NCBI GenBank assembly: GCA_002706095.1
Contig: PAJP01000023.1
Location: 248,001-312,000, forward strand
Direction: 5' to 3'
Source of the DNA: Methylophaga sp.
GTDB lineage: Bacteria; Pseudomonadota; Gammaproteobacteria; Nitrosococcales; Methylophagaceae
DNA length: 64,000 nucleotides
Shown: positions 41,473 to 51,621 of the stretch, in pieces
Layout of the letters: every line of letters begins with the position of its first letter
Position numbering within the stretch: position 1 is the first letter of the stretch
Position numbers and translations under genes: made by a program
The notes under the pieces: generated by a model
Database searches by the model: none
What the model saw: the letters and a program-made list of their open reading frames with translations, nothing else
Told to the model about the DNA's origin: nothing

Positions 41473-42981
41473 ATGAATAACAAAGAAATTTTATTGGTTG
41501 TCGATGCCATGTCTAATGAAAAAGGCGTGGGCAAGGAAGTGATTTTTCAGGCAATTGAAGCGGCGTTAGCGATGGCTACACGTAAACGCTATGACATGGC
41601 ATTGGATGCACATGTACAGATCGATCGTGTCACAGGTAATTACGAAACGTTTCGTCAATGGTTGATCGTCGAAGATGAAGACTATCAGTCACCAGAGACA
41701 GAAATTACAATAGAAGATGCTCAAGAAAGCAATCCTGATGCTGTAGTGGGTGAGTATGTTCGCGAACCTATGGAGTCTGTTGAGTTTGGTCGTATTGCGG
41801 CACAGACTGCTAAACAGGTGATTGTCCAGAAAGTACGTGAAGCAGAACGCGCACAGGTAGTCGACCAATATCGTGAGAAGGTCGGTCAAATGATTCACGG
41901 TACAGTGAAACGTGTTGAGCGTGGCAATGTGACTTTGGATCTTGGTGGTAATGCAGAAGCATTTTTACCACGTGAAGAAATGATCCCGCGTGAGAGTTTC
42001 AGAACGGGTGATCGTATTCGTGGTTACTTAAAAGAAATTAGACCAGAAGGTCGTGGTCCACAACTCATCGTCAGCCGTGTTGCTCCTGAGTTATTAATCG
42101 AACTCTTCCGCTTAGAAGTGCCTGAAATCAGTGATGGCATGATCGAAGTAAAAGGGGCGGCGCGTGATGCTGGTTTGCGAGCTAAGATCGCTGTACTGGC
42201 CAAAGAGTCACGTATAGATCCTGTTGGTGCCTGTGTCGGTATGCGTGGATCACGTGTTCAAGCAGTCACTAATGAGCTAGCTGGAGAGCGTGTTGATATT
42301 ATCCTTTGGGATGAAGATGTTGCTCGATTTGCTATTAATGCCATGGCGCCAGCTGAAGTTTTATCTATCGTTGTTGATGAAGACGCGCATAGCATGGACA
42401 TTGCTGTTGAAGATGCTCAGTTATCTCAAGCGATTGGTCGCGGTGGACAAAATGTGCGCTTAGCCAGCCAATTAACGGGGTGGGAACTCAATGTGATGTC
42501 AGCTTCTGATGCTGACAAAAAAGCAGAGTCTGAAATTGGCGAATTAATCAAAACCTTCATGGCCGATCTTGATGTCGATGAAGATGTTGCATTAATTCTG
42601 GCCCAAGAAGGCTTCTCATCACTTGAAGAAGTGGCTTATGTCCCAGAGCATGAAATGCTCGACATTGAAGAGTTTGATGCCGATATCGTTGCTGAACTTC
42701 GTTCGAGAGCAAGAGATGTACTTTTAACTCGCGCGATTGCAAGTGAAGAACAGCTGGAGTCAGCAGAGCCAACTCAAGAGCTGATAAATATGGATGGGAT
42801 GACGCGTGATCTCGCGTTAACTTTGGGAAGTAAAGGTATCACTGATCTTGATGATTTAGCTGAACTCGCCGTCGATGAGTTAGTTGAAATAGGTGGTATG
42901 GAAGAACAGCAAGCTGCTGCACTTATCATGAAAGCCAGAGAATCGTGGTTTGCTAATGAACAAACAGATGCAGGGGAGTAA
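41473..42981 (+). CDS. nusA: Transcription termination/antitermination protein NusA
   Basis: RNA polymerase pausing and antitermination factor. 502 residues: N-terminal polymerase-binding domain (NKEILLVVDAMSNEKG), S1 (GTVKRVERGNVTLDLG), two KH domains (GACVGMRGSRVQAV; QAIGRGGQNVRLAS) and two acidic C-terminal repeats as in E. coli. The ATG at 41473 aligns with E. coli MNKEIL; a GTG one codon earlier also opens the frame. Confidence 0.97.
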   Translation: MNNKEILLVVDAMSNEKGVGKEVIFQAIEAALAMATRKRYDMALDAHVQIDRVTGNYETFRQWLIVEDEDYQSPETEITIEDAQESNPDAVVGEYVREPMESVEFGRIAAQTAKQVIVQKVREAERAQVVDQYREKVGQMIHGTVKRVERGNVTLDLGGNAEAFLPREEMIPRESFRTGDRIRGYLKEIRPEGRGPQLIVSRVAPELLIELFRLEVPEISDGMIEVKGAARDAGLRAKIAVLAKESRIDPVGACVGMRGSRVQAVTNELAGERVDIILWDEDVARFAINAMAPAEVLSIVVDEDAHSMDIAVEDAQLSQAIGRGGQNVRLASQLTGWELNVMSASDADKKAESEIGELIKTFMADLDVDEDVALILAQEGFSSLEEVAYVPEHEMLDIEEFDADIVAELRSRARDVLLTRAIASEEQLESAEPTQELINMDGMTRDLALTLGSKGITDLDDLAELAVDELVEIGGMEEQQAAALIMKARESWFANEQTDAGE

Positions 42982-42984
42982 CCA

Positions 42985-45792
42985 ATGAGTGACATGAGGG
43001 TTAAGGACCTAGCTGGCACAGTCGGAATTACAGCTGAACGCTTGGTCGAACAGCTGAACGAAGCAGGGATTAACGTCTCAAAGCCTGATGACTTCATTAC
43101 TGAAGATCAAAAACAGACGTTATTACAATTCTTGCAACAGCGTCATGGTAAGTCTGGTGGTGGTGAAACCGCAGTGCCTAAAAAAATTACACTAAAGCGT
43201 AAATCAGTTAGTGAAATTAAATTAGGTGGTACAGCGCGTGGTGGTAAAAGTGTTAGTGTTGAAGTACGGAAAAAACGTACATACGTAAAACGTAACGAAA
43301 CTGAAGACAGCACTACCAATACAGAGCAAACCGCTCAGATGAGTGTGGCTGAACAACAAGCTGCTGAGGTGGCGAGACTTGAAGCGCTTCGATTAGAAGA
43401 AGCCAAGCGCCGTCAACAGGATGATGAAGCTCGACGTCTTAAAGAATCTGAAGAAGAAGCAGCGGCTGTAGCGGCGGCAATCGAAGCAGAGAATAGAGCG
43501 GCAGAAGAAGCCAAGTTAGCAGCAGAAGAAGAGAAAAAAGCCCTGGAAGAAGAAGCTAAATCTAAGAAAGCTGAAAAAGCGATTGAAGAAACAGTGAAAC
43601 CTAAACCAAAGCAGAAAACAGAAACATCATCCTTAACGGCCTCTCAACTTGCACATAAAAAGCTTGAAGAAGCTGATGCAAAGAGACGTGCTGCAAACCT
43701 GGCTAGAATTGAAGCGGAAAAAGCACTCGAAGCCAAGAAAAAAGCACGTGAAGAAGAAGAGGCTCTTGAGAAAGAAAGGGAAAAAGCACGTGCTGCTGCT
43801 GCAGAAGCGCAAGCAAAAGAACAAAAAGCAGGTGTGCGTAAGACGAAAGATGCCGAAGCGAAACATAATCGTGAAAAATCTAGTCGCAAAGGCGGTCGTA
43901 ACGATGATGAGTTTGAGCGTAAAGAACTTCACGTGACCGAAGGCAAAGGTGGGCGCCGTAAGAAGAAAAAAGGATCGGCAGCGAAAGTCGCTGTTAACAA
44001 AGATCAGGAACACGGCTTTTCAAAACCTACTGCACCCGTCGTACATGAAGTAAACGTACCGGAAACCATCAGTGTTTCTGATCTAGCTCAGCGTATGTCA
44101 GTTAAAGCTGGTGAAGTTATCAAGGCTCTGATGGGACTTGGCACCATGGCCACCATCAACCAGGTTCTTGATCAAGATACCGCAGTTATTGTGGTTGAGG
44201 AAATGGGGCATATTGCAAAACCTATCATCGAGAATGAAGTTGAACAAGCACTTCAAGTGTCTGATGAGCATCAGGGCGAAGCAATTGGTCGAGCGCCAGT
44301 TGTTACTGTCATGGGCCATGTTGACCATGGTAAAACATCGTTATTGGACTACATCCGTCGCACCAAAGTGACTTCTGGTGAGGCAGGTGGTATCACTCAG
44401 CATATTGGTGCCTACAAAGTCGAAACCAGTCGTGGTGAAATCGCATTCCTTGATACACCGGGCCATGCTGCATTTACAGAAATGCGTTCACGCGGTGCAA
44501 AAGTGACTGATATCGTGATTCTGGTGGTCGCGGCAGATGACGGTGTTATGCCGCAAACAATTGAAGCTATTCAGCATGCTAAAGCTGCTGATTCAGTCAT
44601 CATTGTTGCTGTTAACAAAATAGATAAACAGGATGCTAACCCTGATCGTGTGAAGCAAGAATTAGCTAATCACGAAGTCATTCCAGAAGACTGGGGTGGT
44701 GATGTTCAGTTTATTCCTGTATCAGCATTAACGGGGCAAGGTATTGAAGATCTGCTGGAAGCTATTTCGCTTCAGGCAGAGGTTATGGAGCTGAAAGCAC
44801 CTGAACAAGGACCTGCTCACGGTACTGTCATTGAAGCGCGACTGGATAAAGGTCGTGGTACGGTGGTAACGGTACTGGTTCAACAAGGGACTTTAAACAA
44901 GGGCGATATCGTCGTTGTTGGTCAAGAGTATGGCCGCGTTCGTGCTATGTTTAACGAGACAGGCGAACAACTTAAACATGCTGGCCCTTCAACACCGGTA
45001 GAGTTACTTGGCTTATCTGGTACACCCGCTGCCGGTGATGAACTTCAGGCAGCGCCTGATGACCGCACCGCACGTGAAATTGCCAACTTCCGTCAAACAA
45101 AAGCCCGTGAGCAAAAAATGGCTCAACAACAAGCGGCTAAATTGGACGAAATGTTCAACAAGATGGAAGAAGGTGACGTTAAAACACTTAATGTTGTTAT
45201 TAAGGGTGACGTTCACGGCTCTGTTGAAGCAGTGAGTCAAGGGTTGCAGAAACTGTCTACAGATTTAGTAAAAGTCCGTGTTGTCGGTTCAGGTGTTGGT
45301 GGTATTAATGAAACCGATGCTCAACTTGCTGCCGCTTCCGATGCGATTCTGATTGGCTTTAATGTTCGTGCTGATAATGCAGCACGTAAAGTGATCAGTG
45401 AAAAAGGTCTGGATGTTCAGTACTTCAGCATCATTTATGACCTATTAGACGTTGTTACTAAAGCCATGACAGGTATGCTTGAACCTGTATACAGAGATGA
45501 AATCATCGGGTTGGCTAGAGTTGACGATGTATTTAGATCGCCTAAGTTTGGTGATATCGCAGGTTGTTTGGTTGTAGAAGGTACAGTTAAACGCAACAAC
45601 CCAATTCGTGTACTACGTGATAACGTAGTGGTATACGAAGGTGAGCTCGAATCATTACGTCGCTTTAAAGATGATGTTAATGAAGTCAATGCGGGTACTG
45701 AGTGTGGTATCGGTGTGAAGAACTACAAAGATGTCAAACCAGGCGACCAAATCGAAGTGTATGAACGTGTATTAATGAAGCCGACCCTGTAA
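42985..45792 (+). CDS. infB: Translation initiation factor IF-2
   Basis: GTPase that brings fMet-tRNA to the ribosome. 935 residues (E. coli 890). A small N-terminal IF2N domain is followed by a very Lys/Glu/Ala-rich helical region (about 110-330), a second IF2N-like segment, then the G domain with GHVDHGKTS near residue 443, DTPGHAAF and NKIDK, and domains II-IV to the end. It overlaps rbfA by one base (TAATG). Confidence 0.97.
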   Translation: MSDMRVKDLAGTVGITAERLVEQLNEAGINVSKPDDFITEDQKQTLLQFLQQRHGKSGGGETAVPKKITLKRKSVSEIKLGGTARGGKSVSVEVRKKRTYVKRNETEDSTTNTEQTAQMSVAEQQAAEVARLEALRLEEAKRRQQDDEARRLKESEEEAAAVAAAIEAENRAAEEAKLAAEEEKKALEEEAKSKKAEKAIEETVKPKPKQKTETSSLTASQLAHKKLEEADAKRRAANLARIEAEKALEAKKKAREEEEALEKEREKARAAAAEAQAKEQKAGVRKTKDAEAKHNREKSSRKGGRNDDEFERKELHVTEGKGGRRKKKKGSAAKVAVNKDQEHGFSKPTAPVVHEVNVPETISVSDLAQRMSVKAGEVIKALMGLGTMATINQVLDQDTAVIVVEEMGHIAKPIIENEVEQALQVSDEHQGEAIGRAPVVTVMGHVDHGKTSLLDYIRRTKVTSGEAGGITQHIGAYKVETSRGEIAFLDTPGHAAFTEMRSRGAKVTDIVILVVAADDGVMPQTIEAIQHAKAADSVIIVAVNKIDKQDANPDRVKQELANHEVIPEDWGGDVQFIPVSALTGQGIEDLLEAISLQAEVMELKAPEQGPAHGTVIEARLDKGRGTVVTVLVQQGTLNKGDIVVVGQEYGRVRAMFNETGEQLKHAGPSTPVELLGLSGTPAAGDELQAAPDDRTAREIANFRQTKAREQKMAQQQAAKLDEMFNKMEEGDVKTLNVVIKGDVHGSVEAVSQGLQKLSTDLVKVRVVGSGVGGINETDAQLAAASDAILIGFNVRADNAARKVISEKGLDVQYFSIIYDLLDVVTKAMTGMLEPVYRDEIIGLARVDDVFRSPKFGDIAGCLVVEGTVKRNNPIRVLRDNVVVYEGELESLRRFKDDVNEVNAGTECGIGVKNYKDVKPGDQIEVYERVLMKPTL

Positions 45793-46172
45793 TGGCAAGA
45801 GAATTTAGTCGTACAAATCGCTTTAGCGAAGTCATAATGAGAGAACTCGCGTTGATGCTTCAACGCGAGATTTCTGATCCACGTGTGGGAATGGTTACTG
45901 TCTCACACGTCGATGTGACGTCGGATCTTAAGTATGCCAAAGTCTATGTCACCCGTTTTAATGGCTTTGAAGATGAGCAGGACATGAAAGAATGTTTAGC
46001 AGGTCTGAATAGTGCTGCTGGTTATCTGAGAAGAGGTCTGGCTGGACGGGTCAAGCTAAGAAACATGCCTGAATTGCAATTCTTTTATGATAAAAGCCTG
46101 GAACACGGGTTCCACATGGATGAATTGATTGCCAAAGCGAATGCAGATATTCGTCGGGAAGACGAAGACTAA
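45792..46172 (+). CDS. rbfA: Ribosome-binding factor A
   Basis: KH-type 30S maturation and cold-adaptation factor. 126 residues; RTNRFSEVIMRELALMLQREI, VSHVDVTSDLKYAKVYVT and LRNMPELQFFYD are conserved. Start shares a base with the infB stop, so translation is coupled. Confidence 0.96.
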   Translation: MAREFSRTNRFSEVIMRELALMLQREISDPRVGMVTVSHVDVTSDLKYAKVYVTRFNGFEDEQDMKECLAGLNSAAGYLRRGLAGRVKLRNMPELQFFYDKSLEHGFHMDELIAKANADIRREDED

Positions 46173-46184
46173 TTTATCACGCTG

Positions 46185-47111
46185 ATGGCAAGACGAAATA
46201 AAAAAGGTCGGGATGTTACCGGCATTGTCATTATTGATAAGCCTACCGGGCAAAGTTCAAACCACATTCTTCAACGAGTCAAACGCCTGTTCGATGCTAA
46301 AAAGGCTGGACATACAGGTAGTCTCGATCCTCTTGCTACAGGCGTACTTCCTGTTTGCTTGGGTGATGCGACAAAATTATCCAGTTACTTATTAGACGCA
46401 GATAAGCAATATCACGTTACCTGTCAGCTGGGTATTATCACCGACAGTGGTGATGCTGACGGTAATGTACTTGAAGAACTGCCTATTCCCGAATTTACTG
46501 AATCTACGCTTAATCAAATCATCCAGCAATTTATCGGTGAGATTGATCAGGTTCCACCTATGTTCTCCGCATTAAAACATCAGGGGCAACCGTTATATAA
46601 ACTTGCAAGACAAGGTATCGATGTAGAAAGAAAAGCGCGTCGAATTACGATCTATGAGATTCAATTGCTCGATTACCAAAGACAGAGTTTTACTTTATCA
46701 GTAAGGTGTAGCAAAGGTACCTATATTCGTACCTTGGTAGAAGATATTAGCCATGCCTTAGGCACTGGTGGCCATGTCACAATGCTGAGAAGAACAGCAG
46801 TCGCTGGTTATGATTTATCAGACGCCATTACACTAACGTCTCTTCAGGAAAAATCAGATAAGCAGGGCATCAAAGCACTTGATGAACTATTGCAACGAGC
46901 AGAAGATGCATTACCCGACTGGCCAAGCATTCAGCTTGATGAAGAGGGAACAAAAAATATTAGTTTTGGACGCTCTATTTCGGTACATGAGCCTTTTATA
47001 AGCGCAAATGTCAGATTATTTAATGTGAATAATGAGTTTATTGGTTTAGGCGAAATGTCAGCAGAAGGTGTGGTATCACCGAAGCGTTTATTTGCAAATG
47101 CGGTGGCTTAA
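46185..47111 (+). CDS. truB: tRNA pseudouridine(55) synthase
   Basis: Forms pseudouridine 55 in the T-loop of tRNAs. 308 residues; GIVIIDKPTGQSSN, the catalytic Asp in HTGSLDPLATGVLP, MFSALKHQGQPLYKLAR and CSKGTYIRTLVEDI identify it. A C-terminal PUA-like part follows. Gap of 12 bases after rbfA. Confidence 0.97.
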   Translation: MARRNKKGRDVTGIVIIDKPTGQSSNHILQRVKRLFDAKKAGHTGSLDPLATGVLPVCLGDATKLSSYLLDADKQYHVTCQLGIITDSGDADGNVLEELPIPEFTESTLNQIIQQFIGEIDQVPPMFSALKHQGQPLYKLARQGIDVERKARRITIYEIQLLDYQRQSFTLSVRCSKGTYIRTLVEDISHALGTGGHVTMLRRTAVAGYDLSDAITLTSLQEKSDKQGIKALDELLQRAEDALPDWPSIQLDEEGTKNISFGRSISVHEPFISANVRLFNVNNEFIGLGEMSAEGVVSPKRLFANAVA

Positions 47112-47119
47112 ACTACGCC

Positions 47120-47148
47120 TTGTTTCATAATAAGAAAGTCGGTAGAAT
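47120..47148 (+). promoter_or_regulatory. Candidate promoter of rpsO
   Basis: TTGTTT and TAGAAT spaced 17 bases, giving a leader of about 90 bases. The -10 is good, the -35 poor. In E. coli rpsO likewise has its own promoter after truB. Confidence 0.4.
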
Positions 47149-47244
47149 CCCTACCTTCAAAAAGGTTGGCTGTTCTGGTATGTATCTGCTGGGGCAGTTC
47201 AGAATTTAACTAGTAGCAAAAGCTACAAAAAGTTGGAGTATTTA

Positions 47245-47514
47245 ATGTCTATTTCTGCACAACAAAAGAAAGAACTGATCACTAAATTTGCACGTTCAGA
47301 AGGTGATACTGGTTCTGCTGAAGTACAAGTTGCTTTGTTAACAGCGCGTATCACAAACTTGTCAGAGCATTTCAAAACAAACATTCACGATCACCATTCA
47401 CGTCAAGGTCTGTTAAAAATGGTTAGCAGCCGTCGTAAAATGTTGGACTATCTGAAAAAGACAGATATCGAACGTTACCGTGCATTGATTGCTGAATTAG
47501 GTTTACGTCGCTAA
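47245..47514 (+). CDS. rpsO: 30S ribosomal protein S15
   Basis: 89 residues, the standard length. [20 protein letters not shown] and [21 protein letters not shown] are the rRNA-binding signature. The ATG has GGAG nine bases ahead; a start 12 bases earlier would bury that site. The leader may carry S15 autoregulation as in E. coli, though I could not fold it with certainty. Confidence 0.98.
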   Translation: MSISAQQKKELITKFARSEGDTGSAEVQVALLTARITNLSEHFKTNIHDHHSRQGLLKMVSSRRKMLDYLKKTDIERYRALIAELGLRR

Positions 47515-47588
47515 GTTGATTTTGGTGACTCATTATATGCAGCCAATGTGGCCGGCAAAATCGGCGACCTCAAGGCAGGATATATAAA

Positions 47589-47625
47589 ATATGCCCCTGA
47601 AGCTATAACAGTTTCAGGGGCATAT
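47589..47625 (+). terminator. 13-bp hairpin between rpsO and pnp
   Basis: ATATGCCCCTGAA and TTCAGGGGCATAT pair perfectly around an 11-base loop, with TCGTTTTT following. It could be an imperfect rpsO terminator or, as in E. coli, part of the RNase III-processed stem that controls pnp. Confidence 0.75.
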
Positions 47626-47704
47626 TCGTTTTTAGATTTATGATTTTTATATCAGTTGTGAAACGGGTTCATAACTGACAACAGAGAAGAGAAGGAAGAA
47701 AAGA

Positions 47705-49804
47705 GTGAACTCAGTAAAAAAGACAGTTCAGTACGGTGACCATTTATTAAGTCTTGAAACCGGAAAAATCGCACGTCAAGCCGGTGGTGCCGTTATTGCC
47801 AGTCTTGGCGAAACGTCAGTATTAGTAACCGTTGTTGGTAAAAAAGATGTCAACCCAGGCCAAGACTTTTTTCCTTTAACTGTTAATTACCAGGAGCGTA
47901 CATACGCAGCCGGTAAAATCCCTGGTGGTTTCTTCAAACGTGAAGGCCGTCCAAGTGAAAAAGAAACATTAACGTCTCGCTTAATCGATCGCCCACTACG
48001 TCCTTTGTTTCCAAAAGGGTTTGTTAATGAAGTGCAAGTGATTGCAACGGTTGTTGCACTGGATCCAGAAATTGATCCGGATATTCCTTCAATGATAGGT
48101 GCTTCAGCAGCACTGGCTATTTCAGGTATTCCGTTTAATGGGCCACTGGGTGCTGCACGTGTTGGTTATGTTGATGGCAGCTATGTATTAAACCCAGGCA
48201 AAGCTCTACTGGATAAAAGCGCATTAGACCTGGTCGTTGCAGGTACTGAAAGCGCTGTTTTAATGGTCGAGTCTGAAGCCTCTGAGTTACCTGAAGAAGT
48301 GATGCTGGGTTCGGTCATGTTCGGTCACCAGCAAATGCAGACCGCTATTAACTTGGTCAAAGAGTTACAAGCTGAAGTCGGCAAACCTGCCTGGGATTGG
48401 ACTGCACCTGAAAAAGACGTCACTTTATATAATCAAGTGAAAGACACTGCCTATGCTGGTATTCAAGAAGCTTATGCTATCAGCGACAAGCTAGCGCGTT
48501 TAGAACAGTTAGGTAATGTTCGTTCAGCAGCCGTCGAAGCTATTGCTACAGAAGATTCAGAATATTCTGAAGATGATGTGAAAGGCGTTTTTGCTAAGTT
48601 AGAAAAGGAATTAGTGCGCGGTAAGATCATTGCTGGTGATCCACGTATCGATGGCCGTGACACATCAAGTGTTCGCCCAATCTTCGTTGAAACAGGTGTC
48701 TTACCACGTGTCCATGGCTCAGCATTATTCACTCGCGGTGAAACTCAAGCTATCGTTGTGGCCACATTGGGCGCCGAGCGTGATGCGCAAATGATTGATG
48801 CTGTGGAAGGTGAATATCGTGACCGCTTTATGCTTCACTATAATTTCCCTCCATTCTGTGTTGGTGAAACAGGTTTTGTTGGTTCTCCAAAACGTCGTGA
48901 AATCGGTCACGGTAAATTAGCCAAACGTGGTATTCAGGCTGTTATGCCTTCAGCGGAAGAATTTCCGTATGTAGTGCGTGTTGTCTCTGAAATCACCGAA
49001 TCAAACGGTTCAAGTTCAATGGCTTCAGTCTGTGGTACCAGCTTGGCGTTAATGGATGCGGGTGTGCCGATTAAAGCACCTGTTGCTGGTATCGCGATGG
49101 GCTTAATCAAAGAAGAAAATGGTTACGCTGTATTGACGGATATCTTAGGTGATGAAGATCATTTAGGTGATATGGACTTTAAAGTAGCTGGTACTGATAA
49201 AGGTGTCACTGCATTGCAGATGGACATCAAAATCGAAGGTATCAACGAAGAAATCATGCGTACTGCGTTAGCTCAAGCGCGTGATGGTCGTATGCATATC
49301 CTTGAAAAGATGAATGCAGTTATTAACACGCACCGTCAGGAAATGTCTGAATTTGCGCCACGCATTATTACTATCAAAATCCACGCAGATAAAATTCGTG
49401 ACGTGATTGGTAAAGGTGGTGCCACTATCCGTGCCATCACTGAAGAAACAGGTGCTACTATCGATATTCAGGACGATGGTACCGTGATGATTTTCTCTTC
49501 TGACTACAATGCTGGACAACAAGCATTGCGTCGCGTTGAAGATATTACTGCAGAAGTTGAAGTCGGTAAGATCTACGAAGGTCGTGTGGCTAAATTAATG
49601 GACTTTGGTGCATTTGTGACCATTCTGCCAGGTAAAGACGGTCTGGTACATATTTCTCAAATTTCAGAAGAACGTGTTGAGAATGTGTCAGATAAATTGT
49701 CTGAAGGTGATTTAATCCAAGTCAAAGTCTTGGAAGTCGATCGTCAAGGCCGTATCCGTCTTAGTATGAAAGCGGTTAATGAAGAAGTGAAAGAAGAAGA
49801 GTAA
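47705..49804 (+). CDS. pnp: Polynucleotide phosphorylase
   Basis: 3'-5' phosphorolytic exoribonuclease of the degradosome. 699 residues: two RNase PH domains ([31 protein letters not shown]), KH ([15 protein letters not shown]) and S1 ([18 protein letters not shown]). The start is GTG with a long purine-rich region (GAAGGAAGAAAAGA) before it. Usual length in E. coli is 711. Confidence 0.98.
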   Translation: MNSVKKTVQYGDHLLSLETGKIARQAGGAVIASLGETSVLVTVVGKKDVNPGQDFFPLTVNYQERTYAAGKIPGGFFKREGRPSEKETLTSRLIDRPLRPLFPKGFVNEVQVIATVVALDPEIDPDIPSMIGASAALAISGIPFNGPLGAARVGYVDGSYVLNPGKALLDKSALDLVVAGTESAVLMVESEASELPEEVMLGSVMFGHQQMQTAINLVKELQAEVGKPAWDWTAPEKDVTLYNQVKDTAYAGIQEAYAISDKLARLEQLGNVRSAAVEAIATEDSEYSEDDVKGVFAKLEKELVRGKIIAGDPRIDGRDTSSVRPIFVETGVLPRVHGSALFTRGETQAIVVATLGAERDAQMIDAVEGEYRDRFMLHYNFPPFCVGETGFVGSPKRREIGHGKLAKRGIQAVMPSAEEFPYVVRVVSEITESNGSSSMASVCGTSLALMDAGVPIKAPVAGIAMGLIKEENGYAVLTDILGDEDHLGDMDFKVAGTDKGVTALQMDIKIEGINEEIMRTALAQARDGRMHILEKMNAVINTHRQEMSEFAPRIITIKIHADKIRDVIGKGGATIRAITEETGATIDIQDDGTVMIFSSDYNAGQQALRRVEDITAEVEVGKIYEGRVAKLMDFGAFVTILPGKDGLVHISQISEERVENVSDKLSEGDLIQVKVLEVDRQGRIRLSMKAVNEEVKEEE

Positions 49805-49823
49805 GTCTTCTGCGCTACTTCGC

Positions 49824-49854
49824 AAAAAAGCCCCGTACTGCGGGGCTTTTTTTT
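49824..49854 (+). terminator. Intrinsic terminator after pnp
   Basis: Stem AAAAAGCCCCG / CGGGGCTTTTT with loop TACTG and a continuing T tract. Ends the rpsO-pnp unit. Confidence 0.93.
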
Positions 49855-49936
49855 ATGCATGAGTAAAAAATTTCTTCTAACGGATGAGATATAGGTCAAT
49901 TCACACAATCACGGCTGTAAATATGGCATAACTCTC

Positions 49937-49966
49937 TTGATAAGGTAAATGATAACGATTATCATT
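49937..49966 (+). promoter_or_regulatory. Fur-controlled sigma-70 promoter of the TonB operon
   Basis: A Fur box AATGATAACGATTATCATT (49948-49966) with perfect eight-base arms lies across TTGATA (49937-49942) and TATCAT (49960-49965), spaced 17 bases. Bound Fur would block polymerase, so the exbB-exbD-exbD-tonB-PepSY genes should be switched on under iron limitation. Confidence 0.88.
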
Positions 49967-49989
49967 GCTGGCTCGAAAAGGGGAATTTT

Positions 49990-50811
49990 ATGGCTCAAGA
50001 AAACGACGACGCATTAGGTACAACTGAGAATATCAGTAATAACGGCGCTGCAGTGACAGACGTAAATACCGATCCAAGTACAGTCTCGCCAGCAATGACC
50101 GATGCTTTAACTAGTACAGATCCAACAACGTTGGCTCCGCAAGCAGATGCGATGACACAGTTTGTGGAGTTCATGCAGGTAGGTGGACCTGTTGTATGGA
50201 TTCTGACAGGTTTTTCGGTAATCGCATTAGCGATTACACTCATTAAACTCTGGCAGTTCATGTCAGCGCGACCAGAATCCTCCAAACACCTTAAGTCTGT
50301 TATTCAACATTGGCAAAAAGGCGATGCTGCCGAAGCCATGATGATGTTGAATCCAAAACGACCAGTGGATGAGCTGGTGCTAATGTCGATTAGAGGTCTA
50401 ACTCAGCATAAAATGGATCTTGCGACCTTAAAAGAAGAGCTTGATCGTGTTGCTACACTGCGCCTCAATCAATTACGTGCTTACCTTCGTCCAATGGAGG
50501 TTATCGCTACATTAAGTCCTTTATTAGGTCTGTTAGGTACCGTGTTGGGGATGATTATCGCCTTCCAACAAATGGAAGCTGCAGGGAATCAGGTGGATCC
50601 GTCTGTTTTATCCGGTGGTATCTGGCAAGCATTATTAACAACAGCAGTTGGTCTGGCTGTGGCCATACCGGTTGTGACAGTACATAACTGGATGGAGCGT
50701 AAAGTTGAGCGTGTTGCATCGCTGATGAATGACACTGTCACCCAGATTTTCACAACAGCACCTGCTAAGCCAGTGTCTGCTGAAAACAATACCATGCGCC
50801 ATGCTGCTTAA
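49990..50811 (+). CDS. exbB: ExbB/TolQ/MotA-family proton channel, channel Glu replaced by Gln
   Basis: 273 residues: an acidic, Thr/Ser-rich N-terminal tail (1-58), a first membrane helix (about 66-90), a cytoplasmic domain, then two helices with LSPLLGLLGTVLGMI and GGIWQALLTTAVGLAVAIP. Compared with E. coli ExbB, the pore threonines are kept (T148 as T184, T181 as T218), but the conserved E176 is Q213 (codon CAA). It forms the motor with the two ExbD proteins that follow and powers TonB. GGGGAA ribosome site; first gene after the Fur box. Confidence 0.92.
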   Translation: MAQENDDALGTTENISNNGAAVTDVNTDPSTVSPAMTDALTSTDPTTLAPQADAMTQFVEFMQVGGPVVWILTGFSVIALAITLIKLWQFMSARPESSKHLKSVIQHWQKGDAAEAMMMLNPKRPVDELVLMSIRGLTQHKMDLATLKEELDRVATLRLNQLRAYLRPMEVIATLSPLLGLLGTVLGMIIAFQQMEAAGNQVDPSVLSGGIWQALLTTAVGLAVAIPVVTVHNWMERKVERVASLMNDTVTQIFTTAPAKPVSAENNTMRHAA

Positions 50812-51193
50812 TACAGAACCGCCAAGACATAAAAGAGCCATTAGTCTGACACCGCTTATTGATGTGGTGTTTATTCTGTTGCTGTTCTTTATGTTGTCTT
50901 CGACCTTTATCCAGTGGCGGCAAATTGATGTGTCGGCACCAAGTGAATCTCAGGCAGAATCTCGTGAGCAACGTGTTGTCACTCTGGTGTCAAATGACGG
51001 TACATACAAAATTGGTAATATGACCTTGTCTTTAAAAGATGCAAACTCTGTGGTTACGGTGGTTAATCAAGATCCTGATGCTGTCTATGTCATCGAGGTT
51101 AAATCAGGTATTCAAACACAAAGTATGATTGATCTGCTTGATGCCTTTAAACAGGCAGGCGCTAAATCTGTCAGCCTGGCAGGGATAAATTGA
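50801..51193 (+). CDS. exbD: ExbD-family protein 1, essential Asp present
   Basis: 130 residues: short cytoplasmic tail, one membrane helix (PLIDVVFILLLFFMLSSTF) and a periplasmic domain. The Asp at residue 21 corresponds to the proton-carrying D25 of E. coli ExbD. The ATG overlaps exbB by 11 bases; a longer frame upstream lies wholly inside exbB. It is followed immediately by a second ExbD. Confidence 0.92.
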   Translation: MLLNTEPPRHKRAISLTPLIDVVFILLLFFMLSSTFIQWRQIDVSAPSESQAESREQRVVTLVSNDGTYKIGNMTLSLKDANSVVTVVNQDPDAVYVIEVKSGIQTQSMIDLLDAFKQAGAKSVSLAGIN

Positions 51194-51621
51194 TGAAAGT
51201 CGGACAGTCGATTCAACATAAAAAGCCTGATCAAGATGACAGCTTGGTGCCGTTGATTAACATTGTGTTTCTGATGCTCATATTTTTTATGGTCGCGGGA
51301 CACATTAGTCAGTCTGACCCTATTAAGGTACAGCCGCCTTTATCTGCGAGTGAAACAAAGCAAGTCGAAGAACCCTTAGTTATTATCGTATCTGAAGATG
51401 GGCAAGTAGCGATTGATCAGGCAATTACAGATGATGAGGCGCTATTACCCACCATCAACAAACGTTTTGAAGCGACAGAAGATAAAGATACGTTTCATAT
51501 CTTAGTTAAAGTGGATGGCAATCTGCCGGTGGAAAGGCTTCAAGATGTGCTGACCATAATCAAGCAATCTGGCATCAAGCGTGTCTCATTGGCGACACAA
51601 AAACAAGCAGAACTAACATGA
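51193..51621 (+). CDS. ExbD-family protein 2, essential Asp replaced by Asn
   Basis: 142 residues of the same layout: tail, helix (PLINIVFLMLIFFMVAG) and periplasmic domain. In the position of E. coli D25 it has Asn23 (codon AAC), so it cannot protonate there in the same way. Its ATG shares a base with the previous stop (TGATG), and it overlaps tonB by four bases, so expression with ExbD1 is tightly coupled. A mixed ExbD1-ExbD2 dimer is the simplest reading. Confidence 0.9.
   Translation: MKVGQSIQHKKPDQDDSLVPLINIVFLMLIFFMVAGHISQSDPIKVQPPLSASETKQVEEPLVIIVSEDGQVAIDQAITDDEALLPTINKRFEATEDKDTFHILVKVDGNLPVERLQDVLTIIKQSGIKRVSLATQKQAELT

Noticed and set aside
43633-44013. Antisense and alternate-frame open frames within infB
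   Set aside because: They mirror the Lys/Glu/Ala-rich region of IF-2; composition is biased and no start context supports them.
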